NCBI RefSeq assembly: GCF_000090795.2
Contig: NW_003546295.1
Coordinates: 257,771 to 304,782 of the forward strand
Length of the DNA stretch: 47,012 nt
Origin: Amphimedon queenslandica
Taxonomy: Eukaryota; Porifera; Demospongiae; Haplosclerida; Niphatidae
Direction: 5' to 3'
Position 1 is the stretch's first letter, and each line of letters begins with the position of its first letter. The position numbers and the translations under genes are program-made. Under the pieces are notes generated by a model, which was not told the DNA's origin, ran no database searches, and was given only the letters and a program-made list of their open reading frames with translations. Below, piece after piece: positions 31,948-45,532 of this stretch.

Positions 31948-33881
31948 ATGGCTATCTCACTTACTACTGCAACCGCTGTTACAGAAGAGGTTTCTGTGTT
32001 AAAGTCTTTCTTGATCGATGCTAAAAGGATGTCAGAGGAAGATATAGCCAAGATTCGCGAGGTAATGCTTCTGAAAACGGGAAGAGAGCTCCATGCATTG
32101 GCAAAGTCAGTAGCAGTGAGACTGACAGGATCGACTCATAAAGCTGATATAGTAGACCGGCTAATAGCTATGGCTAAGATTGGGGCAATTAGAGACACAT
32201 CTACCGATGACTCGACTGGAGTAGGTTTCACTGGTATCAACTATATAACAGATGAAGTCAAGAGTGCTTTGACACAGCTGCCACCATTTGAAAGCATAAC
32301 TACTAGTTGGAATAAGTCGACTAAGGATATATTGAAAGATTTTACATTTATGAATTTGCTGATTTACCTAGTGTAAGGGAGAGACAAATCATTTGATATG
32401 AAGTCACTGAAAGCATTCAAGTCACTGAAAGCCTACAAATTCTTTTATGACGGCTTTGTCAAGAATGTATTGGTGCATGAATGCTCACCTACAGGAGGCA
32501 GTGTTGTGTTACGAGTTCTCTATTTTCGTGCTTATGTTCATCTTAGTTTACTTGTGAGTCACCTCTGTTAGTGTTTGTTTCCATAAATGGAGACAACGGA
32601 GATGTATATGCAGCAAAATGCAACTGTGTGTCAGGGTAAAGTTAAATTACAAGAATTAAAATTATAATCGATATTTTTAGGTTAGGACAAGCATGTAATT
32701 ATGTAGCTGCATTATTTTTTTCATTGAGCATTATGTGAGTACTGGACAGAAATGCCTACCAACAGAGGTGTGAAAGACATCTAAACCAATGGCTTGGAAT
32801 TAGCCTCCAAAGAAGGAAGTCAGTCCAGCTCGTGCAAAAGATATTAACTTCGTAAAGCCTAGTCATAGTGATATAAAGGACAATAATGAAATGAGAAAAT
32901 ACAAGCGACATAAATTTCATCCAAGGCAAATGCTTCATTGAACACTTGATTCAGATAGTCTCACAATTCTTTTGGGAGATGTTAAAAAGTCTGTACCTAC
33001 CTCAGGATTAATGCAGTTCTGGGAGAATAGCCCAAAATATTGCAGTGAACAAACTGATTCAAATTTGTGGATTCATGTCATCTTCTGTCATGAAAAGTAT
33101 ATCAACTTCAAGAAGGAATTTATAGTCCTAAGTATTAGCCAATGCTGTGACTACTTAAAGTCTATTACACTTTCTCAGGGAGAAGTGAATCTAATCGAGG
33201 TCGCAACTGGTGAACAGGCTAGAAGCAATTTGTGGCATGCATTGTATAATGGAAGAATCACTAGTTCCAGATTTGGTTCATCGAAGACAATGAACTGACT
33301 CTCGAAGAATTGTTAAAGATATAATGGGATATAAAAAGGAGATTCCAAAATATTTCCCACCCCAAATTCGATGGGGAAGAGACAATGAGCCTAGGGCACT
33401 TAAATATTACCTTGAAAGTCAGTTGGCTATTGGAGAAGAGATGTTGTTTGAGCCAGCAGGCTTGTCATTGTTACCAGAAAAGGCATACTTAGGAGCATCA
33501 TCTGATGGGAAACTCACTCACAAGTCAAGTAATACTTGCATTGGGTGCTTAGAAATCCAGTGCCCATACAGCATAGATGGATTTCTTACAATATCCCTTA
33601 CTCCTGATGAAATAGCAGACAAGTATGGAAATAAATTTATGCTACAAAGAGGAGAAAATGGCTTGCTCAGTCTACGTAGAAATCATTCATACTATGCACA
33701 AGTGCAAGGGGAAATGGCCATTCTCAATGTTGATTAGTGTGACTTTGTTGTTTATAGTAAAGATACTGTAATTGTTGATCATATTGTTAGTGATTTTGAT
33801 TACTGGACTAAATTACAGGAGATTCTTGATGAGTTTTTTCAAACATATTATTCCAGAAATTTTATCTGGAAAAATTTTTAA
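31948..33881 (+). pseudogene. SAP-like / SWIM zinc finger / YqaJ nuclease-like protein
   Basis: ATG 31948. A SAP-like helical N-terminus (LHALAKSVAVRLTGSTHKAD) is followed by DILKDFTFMNLLIYLV, a TAA at 32374-32376, then MKSLKAFKSLKAYKFFYDGF. After a frame change: GDNGDVYAAKCNCVSG, a 45-bp intron (32636-32680), and LGQACNYVAALFFS. This is a SWIM finger (CxC...CxH) whose last His is Tyr. The YqaJ part has LWHALYNGRITSSRFG (32972-33298), a frameshift, PPQIRWGRDNEPRALKYYLE, AYLGASSDGKLT, CIGCLEIQCPYSIDGF and HSYYAQVQGEMAILNVD. A TAG (33735-33737) follows where Trp is expected, then CDFVVYSK. In the nuclease core the Asp and Glu are kept, but ExK is ExQ. It starts 74 bp from the element's end. Confidence 0.82.
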
Positions 33882-34313
33882 GGAAGAATACACTATTTAA
33901 TACTATAATATTAGAGGTAGAGATAGTAAAAGACATGAGGATTGGGAAGTACTATATATGAATGTACATGAATTATGTAATAGTAAAGATTACATTGTGC
34001 TACAGTATTAGTCATAGTTTAGTAATGGTATGAAATAATTATACATATGACTGTACATGTACAGTAATAGTAATTGGATCAGATTATACATTCCAATTAT
34101 TAATGATAAAAGTGCTAATAATTATTTTTGTCTACCAATCCTGATTCTCTTTTCATTCTACCTTGGGACTCATTCACAGTCAAACACACACTCACTTACT
34201 CTCCATAAATTTGATAGTCTAACAACTTTTAAATACATGTATACAATCCATTTAAATCATAACAGAGAGATAGCGGGAATGGGAATAGAGAAAAAGAGTA
34301 TGCATATACAGAA
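33882..34313. other. Intergenic stretch between the two convergent genes of the ISL2EU-like element
   Basis: AT-rich, no coding signal. The plus-strand open frame 34057-34317 has no domain and lies wholly in this spacer. It may contain 3' ends of both transcripts. Confidence 0.5.
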
Positions 34314-35903
<1,590 letters not shown>

Positions 35904-35970
35904 CTTGCCTACCAAAATGACGGTTTCCGTATTCCCCCATTAATTTCCATTTCAATTGAAAAATGTCTAT

Positions 35971-36950
35971 AGTAGCCAACTTATTCCTTCCTATGGGAAT
36001 GCTTGTAAACCATGGCTTCCCTTCTTGTAACACAGAAACTGGACGAACGTAGAAATTATCTCTTCAAATTGCTTCCTTTGGCAACTTAGACAAGTACAAA
36101 TCTAGGATCTTAACGTAATCTCTGCTTCCAGCTTCTGGGACTTCAAAATAATTAACGACTTTGTTTTCTATGTGTAACTGCCCTAATCCATCAGATCTAT
36201 TTTAGCTACCATGCTCAGTGTATATGTAGCAGATCTTTTGGACTCCATCTACAAACAATAGATCACGACGCAGTTGTGAAAACTTGAGTTGGCAATGTTC
36301 ATCTCCTCCCCATAAACAGAGGTTTTTGCCATTGTAGAAAAAGACGCAATTTAACAATCCAGCTGGGGTAGTTATGTCCAGTACCTTAGTATCCCAAGGA
36401 ATATTTTCGTCATCTTTTGATAGCGTCTCTGTACGTCATGCTTCTGCTCCTATACCCTTCTGGTGAAGGCGGCGAAATTCATGGTCACAAACGTTATGGA
36501 AAGCCTCTAATCGAGGATCGTTGAATATGTTAATGGCCGATGCACGCCCTTTCTGAAGACGCATGTGTCGCTGTAATCCAGCCAAGAGCAGGTACAAAGT
36601 CTTCGGTGTATTCTCATTACCATCCACCTTCCTCGTTTCTTTTACGTACAAGCTCAAACTATGGCCTATCTCTTTTGGGTCATCGCTTAAAAGCACTTCC
36701 ATTGGCTGCTTACTTTCATAATCAGGAAGCATCTCCTTTCTCTGCTCAAACCACTGCTCATAATTGGCCAAAGCCCATTTGTTATTAGCGGCCGTATTAT
36801 TGGTAGAATAGGCTTTCATAGCTTCTTTTAAGTCACTATCCTCAATAGCAAAGTAAAACCGATCCTTTGATAGTTATAAGGACACCTTCCGACACTTTGG
36901 AATCGGTTGTAGTTTGTCTTTTTCCTCGGCATTCTCCTTCCTGCTTCCAT
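35971..36950 (-). pseudogene. Crypton/DUF3504-like tyrosine recombinase, 5' half
   Basis: ATG 36950 opens MEAGRRMPRKKTNYNRFQSV. A frame change follows near 36880, then FYFAIEDSDLKEAMKAYSTN, KWALANYEQWFEQRKEMLPD, SLSLYVKETRKVDGNENTPK, TLYLLLAGLQRHMRLQKGRA and LEAFHNVCDHEFRRLHQKGI. A TGA sits at 36436-36438. Then TPAGLLNCVFFYNGKNLCLW, GGDEHCQLKFSQ, IYTEHGS, a TAG, NRSDGLGQLHIENKVVNYFE, VPEAGSRDYVKILDLYLSKL, a TGA, and GKPWFTSIPIGRNKLAT, where the 4.1-kb element interrupts. This N-terminal half matches the core-binding region and early catalytic domain of DUF3504 proteins. Continuation at 31871. Confidence 0.82.
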
Positions 36951-37061
36951 TTTGTTGACCTTCTCAACCTTGACCTTTATGTTTCTACCACAAGAAGTGA
37001 AGTCTGAGAATGCGCATTGGCGCGCGCCTTTGACATGCCCACTCATTGTCACACAAATATG

Positions 37062-37176
37062 TTGATAACACCCCCGCTGCGGGATACATCGCATTTGTAT
37101 GACCTCGCGCTCGGGCCTGTGGCCCTTGGGCTCAGTCATACAATTGCGACGTATCCCTAGCGGGAGTGTTATAACG
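37062..37176. repeat. Foldback repeat (~115-bp hairpin)
   Basis: Left arm 37062-37104 and right arm 37133-37176 are inverted copies with few mismatches. Examples are TTGATAACACCCCCGCTGCG against TTATAACACTCCCGCTAGGG, and CGCATTTGTATGAC against CGCAATTGTATGAC. The loop is GC-rich with its own short GGGCC/GGCCC stem. It lies just outside the right end of the Crypton-like element and is probably a separate MITE. Confidence 0.85.
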
Positions 37177-37199
37177 TTTACTTATTGACTCTTCCCTTG

Positions 37200-37530
37200 C
37201 TGTAGGCGATATAGCACAATTGACAAATTTTAAAATCAGTGAAGCCAATGAGATTGAATTTGATAATCTGTATTACACTATTAATGATGGTGAAGAAGAC
37301 CCATGTAGAGTACCAAACTTAGATACTGCACTTTATTTCCAGTATTCAGATGCTATTGACGAGTTTAAGAAAGTATTGTCTGATCAGTCTGCTAATGCTT
37401 GTTGTAGCTGTGAGAGGCTTTTAAGAAAAATTGTCACTGAAGCTAAAAATTTAGATAGCAATGTTTGAAATATCCTATTAGATTATATTAGAGGGAATGA
37501 TCCTTCAGCATTAAATAAAGTTATTATATA
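37200..37530 (+). pseudogene. Helitron copy 1, continuation after the nested insertions
   Basis: TNFKISEANEIEFDNLYYTI, then DGEEDPCRVPNLDTALYFQY, SDAIDEFKKVLSDQSANACC, a CxxC-type pair (CCSCERLLRKIVTEAKN) and ILLDYIRGNDPSALNKVII. From the YSDAIDEF block on it is collinear with copy 2 from 41308. The upstream part is absent from copy 2 but follows naturally after the end of the 28640-31250 piece. It stops where repeat R copy 2 begins. One TGA replaces the Trp of DVWNILL. Confidence 0.75.
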
Positions 37531-38150
37531 GGCGGTAGCCTATATGTAGGGTTGAAGTTGATTTGTCAAGATGGCGACAAAATTTATAATTTTTAAACGC
37601 TTATAACTCTTTCATCTTACCTTGTACAGCCTTATATACCGCTTAGATAAGTTCTCCTTTGCTGAGCAATTCTCCTGGTACCTTTAAAGTGAAGTGTATT
37701 GTAGTGGGAGCGATTCTGGAGAATAGGCCCAAATTCAAATTTCTGCAAAATTATTCAGACTTTTTTTCTTTCTTTCATCTTTCTTCTATCAACACGGAAA
37801 TCTTTTAAACTAGAGAATGGCTTGCAATGGCTTTTACATCATTCCTTTGAGCTTGGGTCAAGGACAAGACAAGTGCTTTTATTATCTTACTTAGTTTAAG
37901 TTTAAAAACTAATTATTTGGGCGTGATGTATCACACCCCTCTGTTTAAGACGTCATTTTAAAATTAAATGCGCATGTGCAAAGTTTCCATAGCTACATCA
38001 CTGTGTGGTAGACTGCTTGCAATATTCTCCTCTTGGTCTTTGCTGAGGTTAGACTTACTTGCAAGGAGTACCCACTGCTCAGACTAAGAGAACACCTGTT
38101 CTTTTAAGAGCTAATAGGTAAGTAGTTCATTAATTTAACTGTTAAATTTA
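37520..38150. repeat. Repeat R, copy 2 (upstream flank of Helitron copy 2)
   Basis: Collinear with 27790-28390. Starts at a short stem TATAGGC/GCCTATA (37526-37543). It follows directly on truncated Helitron code, which suggests a head-to-tail Helitron junction. Confidence 0.7.
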
Positions 38151-38189
38151 AGGTTCATTTTAAATTAGAGGTTACAGCTGCTCAGTACT

Positions 38190-39950
38190 AGCTAGTCAAG
38201 TTATTGGTCTCGCCCACCTTTGCATAGGCGAGGACTTGGGTACTCGGTTTGTCTGTCTGTCATGCATTACCCGAGACATGTGTGGCGTGATTGAAGGTAA
38301 AGTAGTTGTCTTGTCTGTGTGTTTGTGTTCGCTTGACCTCCACTTTTGAGCAGACACTGCTTTCTTGTCTAGTCCCGGAGAGTCTTATAATCAACACTGG
38401 CTCTAGAAAAAGTTATTCTCCATCTTTGGAATGCTAGATGTCTTTTACGTGGAGTAAGAAGCTGGCAAAGTCGTCAAACGTAGGTCGCTTCCCCGACAGC
38501 TCTTTTGTAGTTAGAGCAAAAGGGCAACAGGGCAGATAAAACAATAAAGCAAAGCCTCATCTTTCATTACTATGAGAGGAATTGCTCCAATCATCTTCGT
38601 TTTAAAGATATGATAGCCCAAACATGGCATACCTTGTGAGTTTACACGAAGCTCTCTTCTCCCGAAGTAGTGGCCAGAGTCATTAAACATCAGGGACTCA
38701 AAAGACGTTTGTGTGCAACAAGTAGAGCCTAACAAATGCATGCTTGAACGTTTTAAATTTGACAAGAACTAAAGCTTTCTTCACCACTTATGGCCATGTG
38801 CCACCATTTCTGTGTGTACGGGTGGAGCATGGTTTGATTGAGCCACACTTTCATTGCAGCCACACCTTTACATTGCTGCAGCTAGCTAGCATGCAGCAGT
38901 GCAGCAAACAAGTGGAGCTTCTTCTTTGTCTGAAAACAAAGCATTCTCTGTCTCAAAACATTCACTAAGTTTTAACAAATCTAGTACATGCTGAAGCTTC
39001 TTTGTCTCAAAAGTTTCACTAATTTTAATTTATTATAACTGTTACATACAGATTGTGTCGAGGGTATGCACTTTAGTGCTGTCGTTCATTCAGAATGTAT
39101 ATCTTTGCAATTGCGCACTATAAATATAAGAGAACTTCTCTTCTGCTTGGAAGTCTTGCTTTACTGCCTTGAGATGTTTAGAGAGCAGCTCTAGCTAGTA
39201 GAAGCTTTTTAACTTTCAAGAAAATGCCTAGCAATAGTGGTAGTACTCTGGAGGTAAATGAGACTCTTTTCCAGTAGATCAAGACTAGTTATTGTTTTAA
39301 TATGTGTGGGACTCTTTAAATCTTTCTTGTTGTTGAGTTATAGCTTCTTAAATTTCAACCCGAGCGAACTGTAGGTAGTCTAAAGGTCCTAAACTCTCTC
39401 AAATCACTCAATTTACATCTAGGCAACAGTATTTGCGCCATAATGTCATATAGCGTTTATAAGAAGAGAAAAATCTGAAACTTCCTTCTTGTTGCAGGGC
39501 CTACTGCATCAAATAATTAATAGTTGATGATGTCATGCCACACCTCTAATTTGGGAGTAGCTGGAGTACGCTGCTACTTCTGCAGGCATGCAGTCTGGTT
39601 TGTTTTTAGGATGTGTCTCTTTGATAGAGACCACATCAAAAGCTGTGGTTTTACAACCCATGATGCTATTTTTTAAATGAGAGTGTATAAATAGTTGATA
39701 AAATCCAAGTGTTAGTTGGAATTTTGTAAACACAACACCAATTCTTGGAGGGACTCGAGAGTCCCATCATGCTTTTCACACTTGCCCAGAGTTTTACTTT
39801 TGATCTAAATGTACAGGTGTACTTGCAGGTCAGCTTGGCTAACTAAGCCTAACACTTCTTAATCAACTATAGGGATGAGGCCACACACCTTTGGTGTCTC
39901 GTTTAGTCAGCTGCTTTTGAAGTACTGCATTGTATTCTTCTTGGTGCTAC
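38190..39950. other. ~1.75-kb insertion in Helitron copy 2, unidentified
   Basis: Copy 1 runs from ACAGCTGCTCAG (28468) to ATTGAGGTAA (28558) in about 100 bp, while copy 2 needs 38173 to about 39955 for the same interval. The extra sequence is less AT-rich and contains a minus-strand open frame (38511-38765, reading NDSGHYFGRRELRVNSQGMP and then MIGAIPLIVMKDEALLYCFI) that looks protein-like but is not recognised. I could not define terminal repeats or a target duplication. Confidence 0.5.
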
Positions 39951-39975
39951 AAAAAATTGAGGTAAGTGTTTTAAT

Positions 39976-41307
39976 ATGATAAGTAGCAGCAGAGTTTATG
40001 ATGACAATAATGTCCATCCTGCATACTTGGTGTTATGGTACATGTACTTATTTCTGGTTTCAATGTTACGAGTAATTTTGGTTGTTACTGTTGTACAAAA
40101 AGGAAGTAAAAAAAGAAAGAGCAACATAACTGGGAACAAAACTATAAAGAGGAATGCAAAAAATTATAATAATAGAAAGCAAATGGAAGATTTTGTAGAT
40201 AAAAATAGATCAAACGCCAAAGCATACTATATAAGACAATGTAACAGTGTCAAAACAAAGCAAGAATTGCATATAAAATCAGTAAAAAGTATAAGATTGC
40301 TTCTGCAAAGGTTTGATCCAAGCAGTTTCATGCATTGAACTCAGGTTATATATTGCAAAAATGTAAAAATTGGTATTACAAAAATAAGGATGCAAAAATT
40401 AGGAAGTCAACATGCTATTCCAAAAAAAAAACAATGCTAATCCAGTCGATAAAATCTTTAAATTATTCAAGAGCAACATATTCTAATGATCTACAGCCAA
40501 AGCAGCAACAATCTAGAGATCGTTATCAAAAGGATCCGATCCCCAAAAATTAAAATCAGAAGAACGCTACAAAAAATTCTTGACCTCAAAAACAAAACTC
40601 CTTGAAACAATATTATGAAAATAGAGACGCAATATTACGTGCAACAAAAAAAAATTTTTGTGACAAATTTTCTGATAACAAAATGGATAAATTAGAGATG
40701 GCACTAAATAAAGAAAATAAGAAGCATCTAAATAAAGATTATTATGAATGTAATTATAGTAACATATTGTATAGACTACGGTCTAATGACTCATTAGCTG
40801 CACCAAATTGTGAAGCAAAGGAATATTATTTTACGAAAATTAATGAAGCATTATATTACAGCCCTGAAATAATTGATGATATATTGCCATCAAGTATGAA
40901 AGGTGTAGATTTTGAGAACATAACATATGACAGTAAATGTAATGCTGCATCAAGTATATTGTTAGAATTAGTTTTGAAAAACAGATCCCACAAAGTAGGC
41001 GTATTGATATGTGCATCAAATAGCATTAGGAAATTGAAGTTGAATAGCTTTAGTGATTTTGGTGAGCAATGTCGCACAAAGAATAGTGAGCCTTATTTTT
41101 ATGAATCAGCAATATCCTAATGATATCTGTGATAGCCAATTAGATAGTGCAATTGCAATCCCTGTTGATACAAATGGCACCTGTTATGTAGCAGGGATTG
41201 TTGATGTATCATGTATTGATAGAGTAGAAGAATGTAATGATGATAGTGACTCTGAAGATGATAATGTTGATAATAATAGAGTGTATACTACTTTACTTTG
41301 TTTTTAG
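39976..41307 (+). pseudogene. Helitron copy 2, N-terminal region
   Basis: Strongly basic sequence: KGSKKRKSNITGNKTIKRNA, then a series of tyrosine-containing repeats (KNWYYKNKDAKIRKSTCYSK; KQYYENRDAILRATKKNF). After that come EALYYSPEIIDDILPSSMKG, NAASSILLELVLKNRSHKVG and DSAIAIPVDTNGTCYVAGIV, with an acidic run DDSDSEDDNVDNN. Stops at 40336-40338 and 40551-40553 and a frame change near 41100 break it. The blocks between VYT and YSDAIDEF are deleted relative to copy 1. The start codon cannot be fixed because the upstream insertion ends here. Confidence 0.7.
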
Positions 41308-42160
41308 TATTCAGATGCTATTGATGAGTTTAAGAAAGCTTTGTCTGATCTGGCTGTTAATGCTTGTTATAGCTGTGAGAGGCTTTTAAGAAAAAAAACT
41401 GTCACTGAAGCTAAAAATTTAGATAGCGATGTTTGGAATATCCTATTAGATTACATTAGAGAGAATGATCCTACAGTATTCAATAAAGTTATGTATATTT
41501 GTAATCATTGTAAACCAATTATTAGGAAAAATTAAGTTCCAGCATGTTGTGTGCTCAATGGATTAAAGTGTGAGCCACTACCCAAAGAATTAGAAAATTT
41601 GGATCCTTCAAGTTGCCAGTTAATACAGAGAGCAAAGTGTTTTTAGACAATTGTTAGGCTAGGCAAACACACCTTAAAAGTGCCTACATATAATTCTTTA
41701 AAGGCTCTTAAAGGTGCAATGTTTTATTTACCTCTTTCCCTTGAAAAAACAATGGAAAATTTAAATGAGGTTAGTATAGATTCTAGTCGTTTGCCTAATC
41801 CAGAATATTATATTACTATTAATGGACAGCCTACTAAATAAAATAATGTCTGGCGTAGCGTAGTTGATGTGAATAAAATAAAAGCAGCACTAAGAAAATT
41901 AAAAAAAATAAATTTGCTTTATAGAAATGTAGACAATGATTCCATCGACGAATTGTCTAAAAATGTTATACATGTAGTTAGCAATACTACTTGTAAAATG
42001 CTTGAAAAAGAAATTGATCAAGATTTAGAAGGCCTATTGGCATATACCATTAGAAATCTTGATAGTAAAATTGCAACGGGTTCTGATATCAGTCAATATA
42101 ATTTAATGAATGCAAAAGAAGTGCCTATAGATAATAGGCAAGAGCATCTTGATTTGTAAT
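41308..42160 (+). pseudogene. Helitron copy 2, zinc-ribbon and linker region
   Basis: YSDAIDEFKKALSDLAVNAC, then a zinc-ribbon-like pair (CYSCERLLRKKTV ... YICNHCKPIIRKN), then CCVLNGLKCEPLPKELENLD, KVPTYNSLKALKGAMFYLPL, LPNPEYYITINGQPTK and DVNKIKAALRKLKKINLLYR. This is the conserved region before the Rep domain in animal Helitrons. Stops at 41533-41535 and near 41644 and 41839. Confidence 0.75.
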
Positions 42161-43282
42161 GCTTTCCTACTTTATTTCCAACTGGACAATATGGAGAGCA
42201 TCATCCGAAACAAAGCTATGCAGCACAGACTTTATCATTTAGTGAATACATAAAATCTAGACTTTCAAAGATTTTTGATTTTGTAGCAATCATTCATATT
42301 GTTTGCACTATTCCAGATTAAAAATTAATTAGGCCATAAAAACTCCCATATATAATTTATTAAAGACACAAGAGGCAACGTTGGTCACACTGTTGCTGCA
42401 ATTATTGGGAAAAATTGATGTATTACGTGAAGAATTTGAGGGCAATTTAAGTACCATGTTGGCTCCAATACAAGGCATAAATCAATATTGGTTCCATGTG
42501 AAAAGTGAAGTCAAAGCAATGATGGCTGAGTTTGGCTCACCAACGCTTTTCCTAACATTAAGTTGTGCTGAATACATTTCAGCTAATATAGCGCAATATT
42601 TAAGAAAAGTGAATAATGCACCACAATCCTATAGTATTTCTAGATTATGTACAGAGGACCCTGTTTCAGTATCGCGACAATTTTCACACAAATTTAAGGA
42701 TTTCTGTAACAGTCATTCTCCAGAGGTGTTCTAGGCAAAGTAGAACAATATTATGTTAAAAAAGAATATCAAATGCGTGAAGTGCCTCATTATCACATCC
42801 TCCTATGGATTGAAAATGCTCCAGTTGTCAGTATCGATCGTCCTGAAGAAGTCTGTTCTTTCATACAAGATAGGATTACCTGTCATATACCAGATAGAAA
42901 GATGTCGCCTAATTTAAATATTTTGGTAATAAGATACCAAATGCACAAGAGCAGCAATTGCTGCAAACGAAATATTAAAGTCTGCAAGACCTATTTATCT
43001 AGATGCCGATTTGATTTTCCTAGACCAGTACGAGATAGTATTTGCATCAATGATGTTGAAAATAGCTTGAAATCTTGCAATAAACTATATTATCTCAAAC
43101 GAAATGAAAAAGAAGTTCGAGTCAACGACAACAATCCTTTACTGTTGACATTGTGGCGTGCAAATATCGACTTGCAATACATAGCTGACAGGAGTCTTTC
43201 CTTAACAGAGTATGTTTGGATATGTCACTACAACAGAACAAAGTCATGCACAGGACTTATGGGATGAAGTCAGCAGCTGTGA
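42160..43282 (+). pseudogene. Helitron copy 2, HUH Rep (rolling-circle endonuclease) domain
   Basis: It opens CFPTLFPTGQYGEHHPKQSY. After frame breaks around 42300-42400 come INQYWFHVKSEVKAMMAEFG, SPTLFLTLSCAEYISANIAQ and LCTEDPVSVSRQFSHKFKDF. At 42780 the HUH motif reads REVPHYHILLWIENAP, then DRITCHIPDRKMSPNLNILV, SRCRFDFPRPVRDSICIND and VNDNNPLLLTLWRANIDLQY. The two catalytic tyrosines of the Y2 Rep are visible as EYV and, one base out of frame, GYVTTTEQSHAQDLWDEVSS near 43210-43270. Rep nicks and joins single strands during rolling-circle transposition. Several frame breaks make it inactive. Confidence 0.9.
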
Positions 43283-43984
43283 CAAATTATAAAGTAGGAT
43301 TTATAAAATTGGACAAAAATTACTTCAAGCTAAAGAAGTAGGACTATATGACGCTAGAGATCTTCTTCTTGGTGAAAGTTTATACATGAAATCTGTAACC
43401 GTACAGTATGTTAATGTGTACTTGCCTCATAAAAGGAGCAGAAGAATCAAAAACTATTCATAATTAACTAAAATGGATTGATCTTTGAAAGATATTTTTA
43501 ATCCTAGTATATTTGAAGACTTTTATCCAACAAGACCAAATAACATGAAAGATGTATCTTTACAAATCTGTTGCTAATTACAAATTTGATAAAATAGGAG
43601 AAAATGGAGAAAGAGAATACAAACTTCGATCAAAACCAGTCCTTCCAAACCATAGGAAATTTAATCCTATGCAAGAAGCGGAAAGAGACGATTTTTATTA
43701 CTCGCTAATATTTTTATTTGTGCCTTTTAGAGATGAGAGCACACTCGTAATGGAAGGAGAAACAATGGAAGAAGCTTTTAGGCATCACAGAGAAGCATCT
43801 ATACGTGGCATTGAGAATCATTTCAACTACAGAAATTATTAGAAGCTGAATGTAATTGGAAGAAAATAATCAATGCAAGAAATAAAGCTGGTTTCACTGA
43901 AGAACTTCTTGATAACAAGGAAGATGGTGAGCCTCAATTACTGGGTGAAATAGTGGAAGGAGTAGCTGATATTGCTGACATGCA
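43283..43984 (+). pseudogene. Helitron copy 2, region between Rep and helicase
   Basis: LLQAKEVGLYDARDLLLGES, VNVYLPHKRSRRIKNYS, a LKDIFNPSIFEDFYPTRPNN stretch, then (43552-43842) [20 protein letters not shown] and [20 protein letters not shown]. After a frame change, AECNWKKIINARNKAGFTEE leads towards the helicase. These blocks are conserved between Rep and helicase in animal Helitrons. Stops and shifts near 43460, 43550 and 43842. Confidence 0.8.
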
Positions 43985-45521
43985 CAAAACATACCTAATT
44001 TAACATTAGAGCAAAGAGAGGCAATGCTTAACGTAGACCAAAAAAGAATTTTTGATAAAATTAAGTCATTTTTTAAGTCAAAAAGAACATGAAGACTTAT
44101 TAGAGAATGAGTCTTCAAGACTACTTAGATTAGATAATATCAAACCGCTAAGGATGTTTATTAGTGGTGTAGGTGGAACTGGTAAATCGTTTCTAATAGA
44201 GGCAATAAAATGCCTAGTGGATGACATATGGCATTCAAAAAGTGGTGAAATTATGTGTGCTATAGTAGCACCAACAGGTATAGCTGCATTTAATGTAGGT
44301 GGACTAACAATACATAGATTATTTCAGCTACCAATAGAGCATGAAGGAAAAACAGCTGGATATTGGGCTTTGAATAAAGAAGCTCAGAAAAGGATAAAAA
44401 TGACACTTAAAAATTTAACAATTATAATTGTAGATGAGGTATCTATGGTATCCAATCTAATCTAGCAGACTTGCACATGCGCTTAGAAGATATATTTGAA
44501 ACTGATGAATGGTTTGGATCCAAAAATATTTTACTTGTAGGTGACTTCTTACAACTGCCACCAGTTAATGGTATTTAAAAAATTAGCAAAAAAATAGTAA
44601 AAACTAGACTTGGAGCAGCAAATGCAGTTAACATATAGAAAGAAATAGTAAAATATGATGAACAATCAATGAGCGAGAAAAAGGAGACAAAACTTTCTTT
44701 AAGATACTTGTTTCTGTTAGGCATGGCTGTCTGACTGATGAAACTATTGATACGCTAAAGAGTTGCGTATTTAAGGTTTCATTAGAAGAAAAATATAAGG
44801 AATTGGAAAGTAAAGGAAGAAATCCTCCAATTTGCCTATTTTCTAAGGTAGACTCCTGCCAAAAAATCAATGAATTAAAGTTAGAAAGACTGGAAACTGA
44901 TAAAATAGAATTAGCATGTGTTGATGTTGTTGATGAAAGTGGCAGCACAGGAAAATTTTACAAAAAGCAATAAGAAAATTAGAGAAACTGAAAGATCACC
45001 GAAGCAAAACAGCTGGTTTACAAACTGTGTTGTCTTTAGTAGTAAGCTGTAGAGTAATGCTAAGACGTAACATTGATGTGACGGTAGGATTAGTTAATGG
45101 TGCGATTGGTACAGTAATGGGTATTTATGCTACACGTATATCAATTAAATTTGATCATATTGATATACCTTGTGACATAGAAAGGGTTACATCTAGATTT
45201 ATGCTACCTAAGAATTTGTATATACATAGGAAACAGTTTCCCCTTATTCTTTTTTATGCTATTACTATTCATAAATGTCAGGGCCTCTCACAAGATACAG
45301 CCATTATTGATTTATCGACTGCTGTTTTTGGGGATGGTATGGCATATGTTGCATTCTCTCGTGTATGTACATTAAATGGATTACATTTATCATTTGATCC
45401 TCTCTCTGTTAAAGTTAGTAATCTGTGCATTAACGAAATTTACAGCCTCAGAAGTAAATTTCAAAATGACTTACCTCAAATCAAGAAAAGTAAGGGAAAA
45501 AAGGTCAAGAGACTGATATAA
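43985..45521 (+). pseudogene. Helitron copy 2, PIF1-like helicase domain
   Basis: QREAMLNVDQKRIFDKIKS and then, in frame 44052-44465, Walker A in FISGVGGTGKSFLIEAI, motif Ia in CAIVAPTGIAAFNVGGLTIH, and motif II in TIIIVDEVSMVS. A frame change is followed by LADLHMRLEDIFET and motif III LLVGDFLQLPPVNG (about 44530-44572), then a TAA. After degraded sequence (44580-45000), frame 45027-45521 gives [38 protein letters not shown] (motif V) and [17 protein letters not shown] (motif VI). This is a 5'-3' superfamily 1B helicase. All hallmark motifs can be found, but in at least four separate frames. Confidence 0.9.
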
Positions 45522-45532
45522 TTAATGATGGT

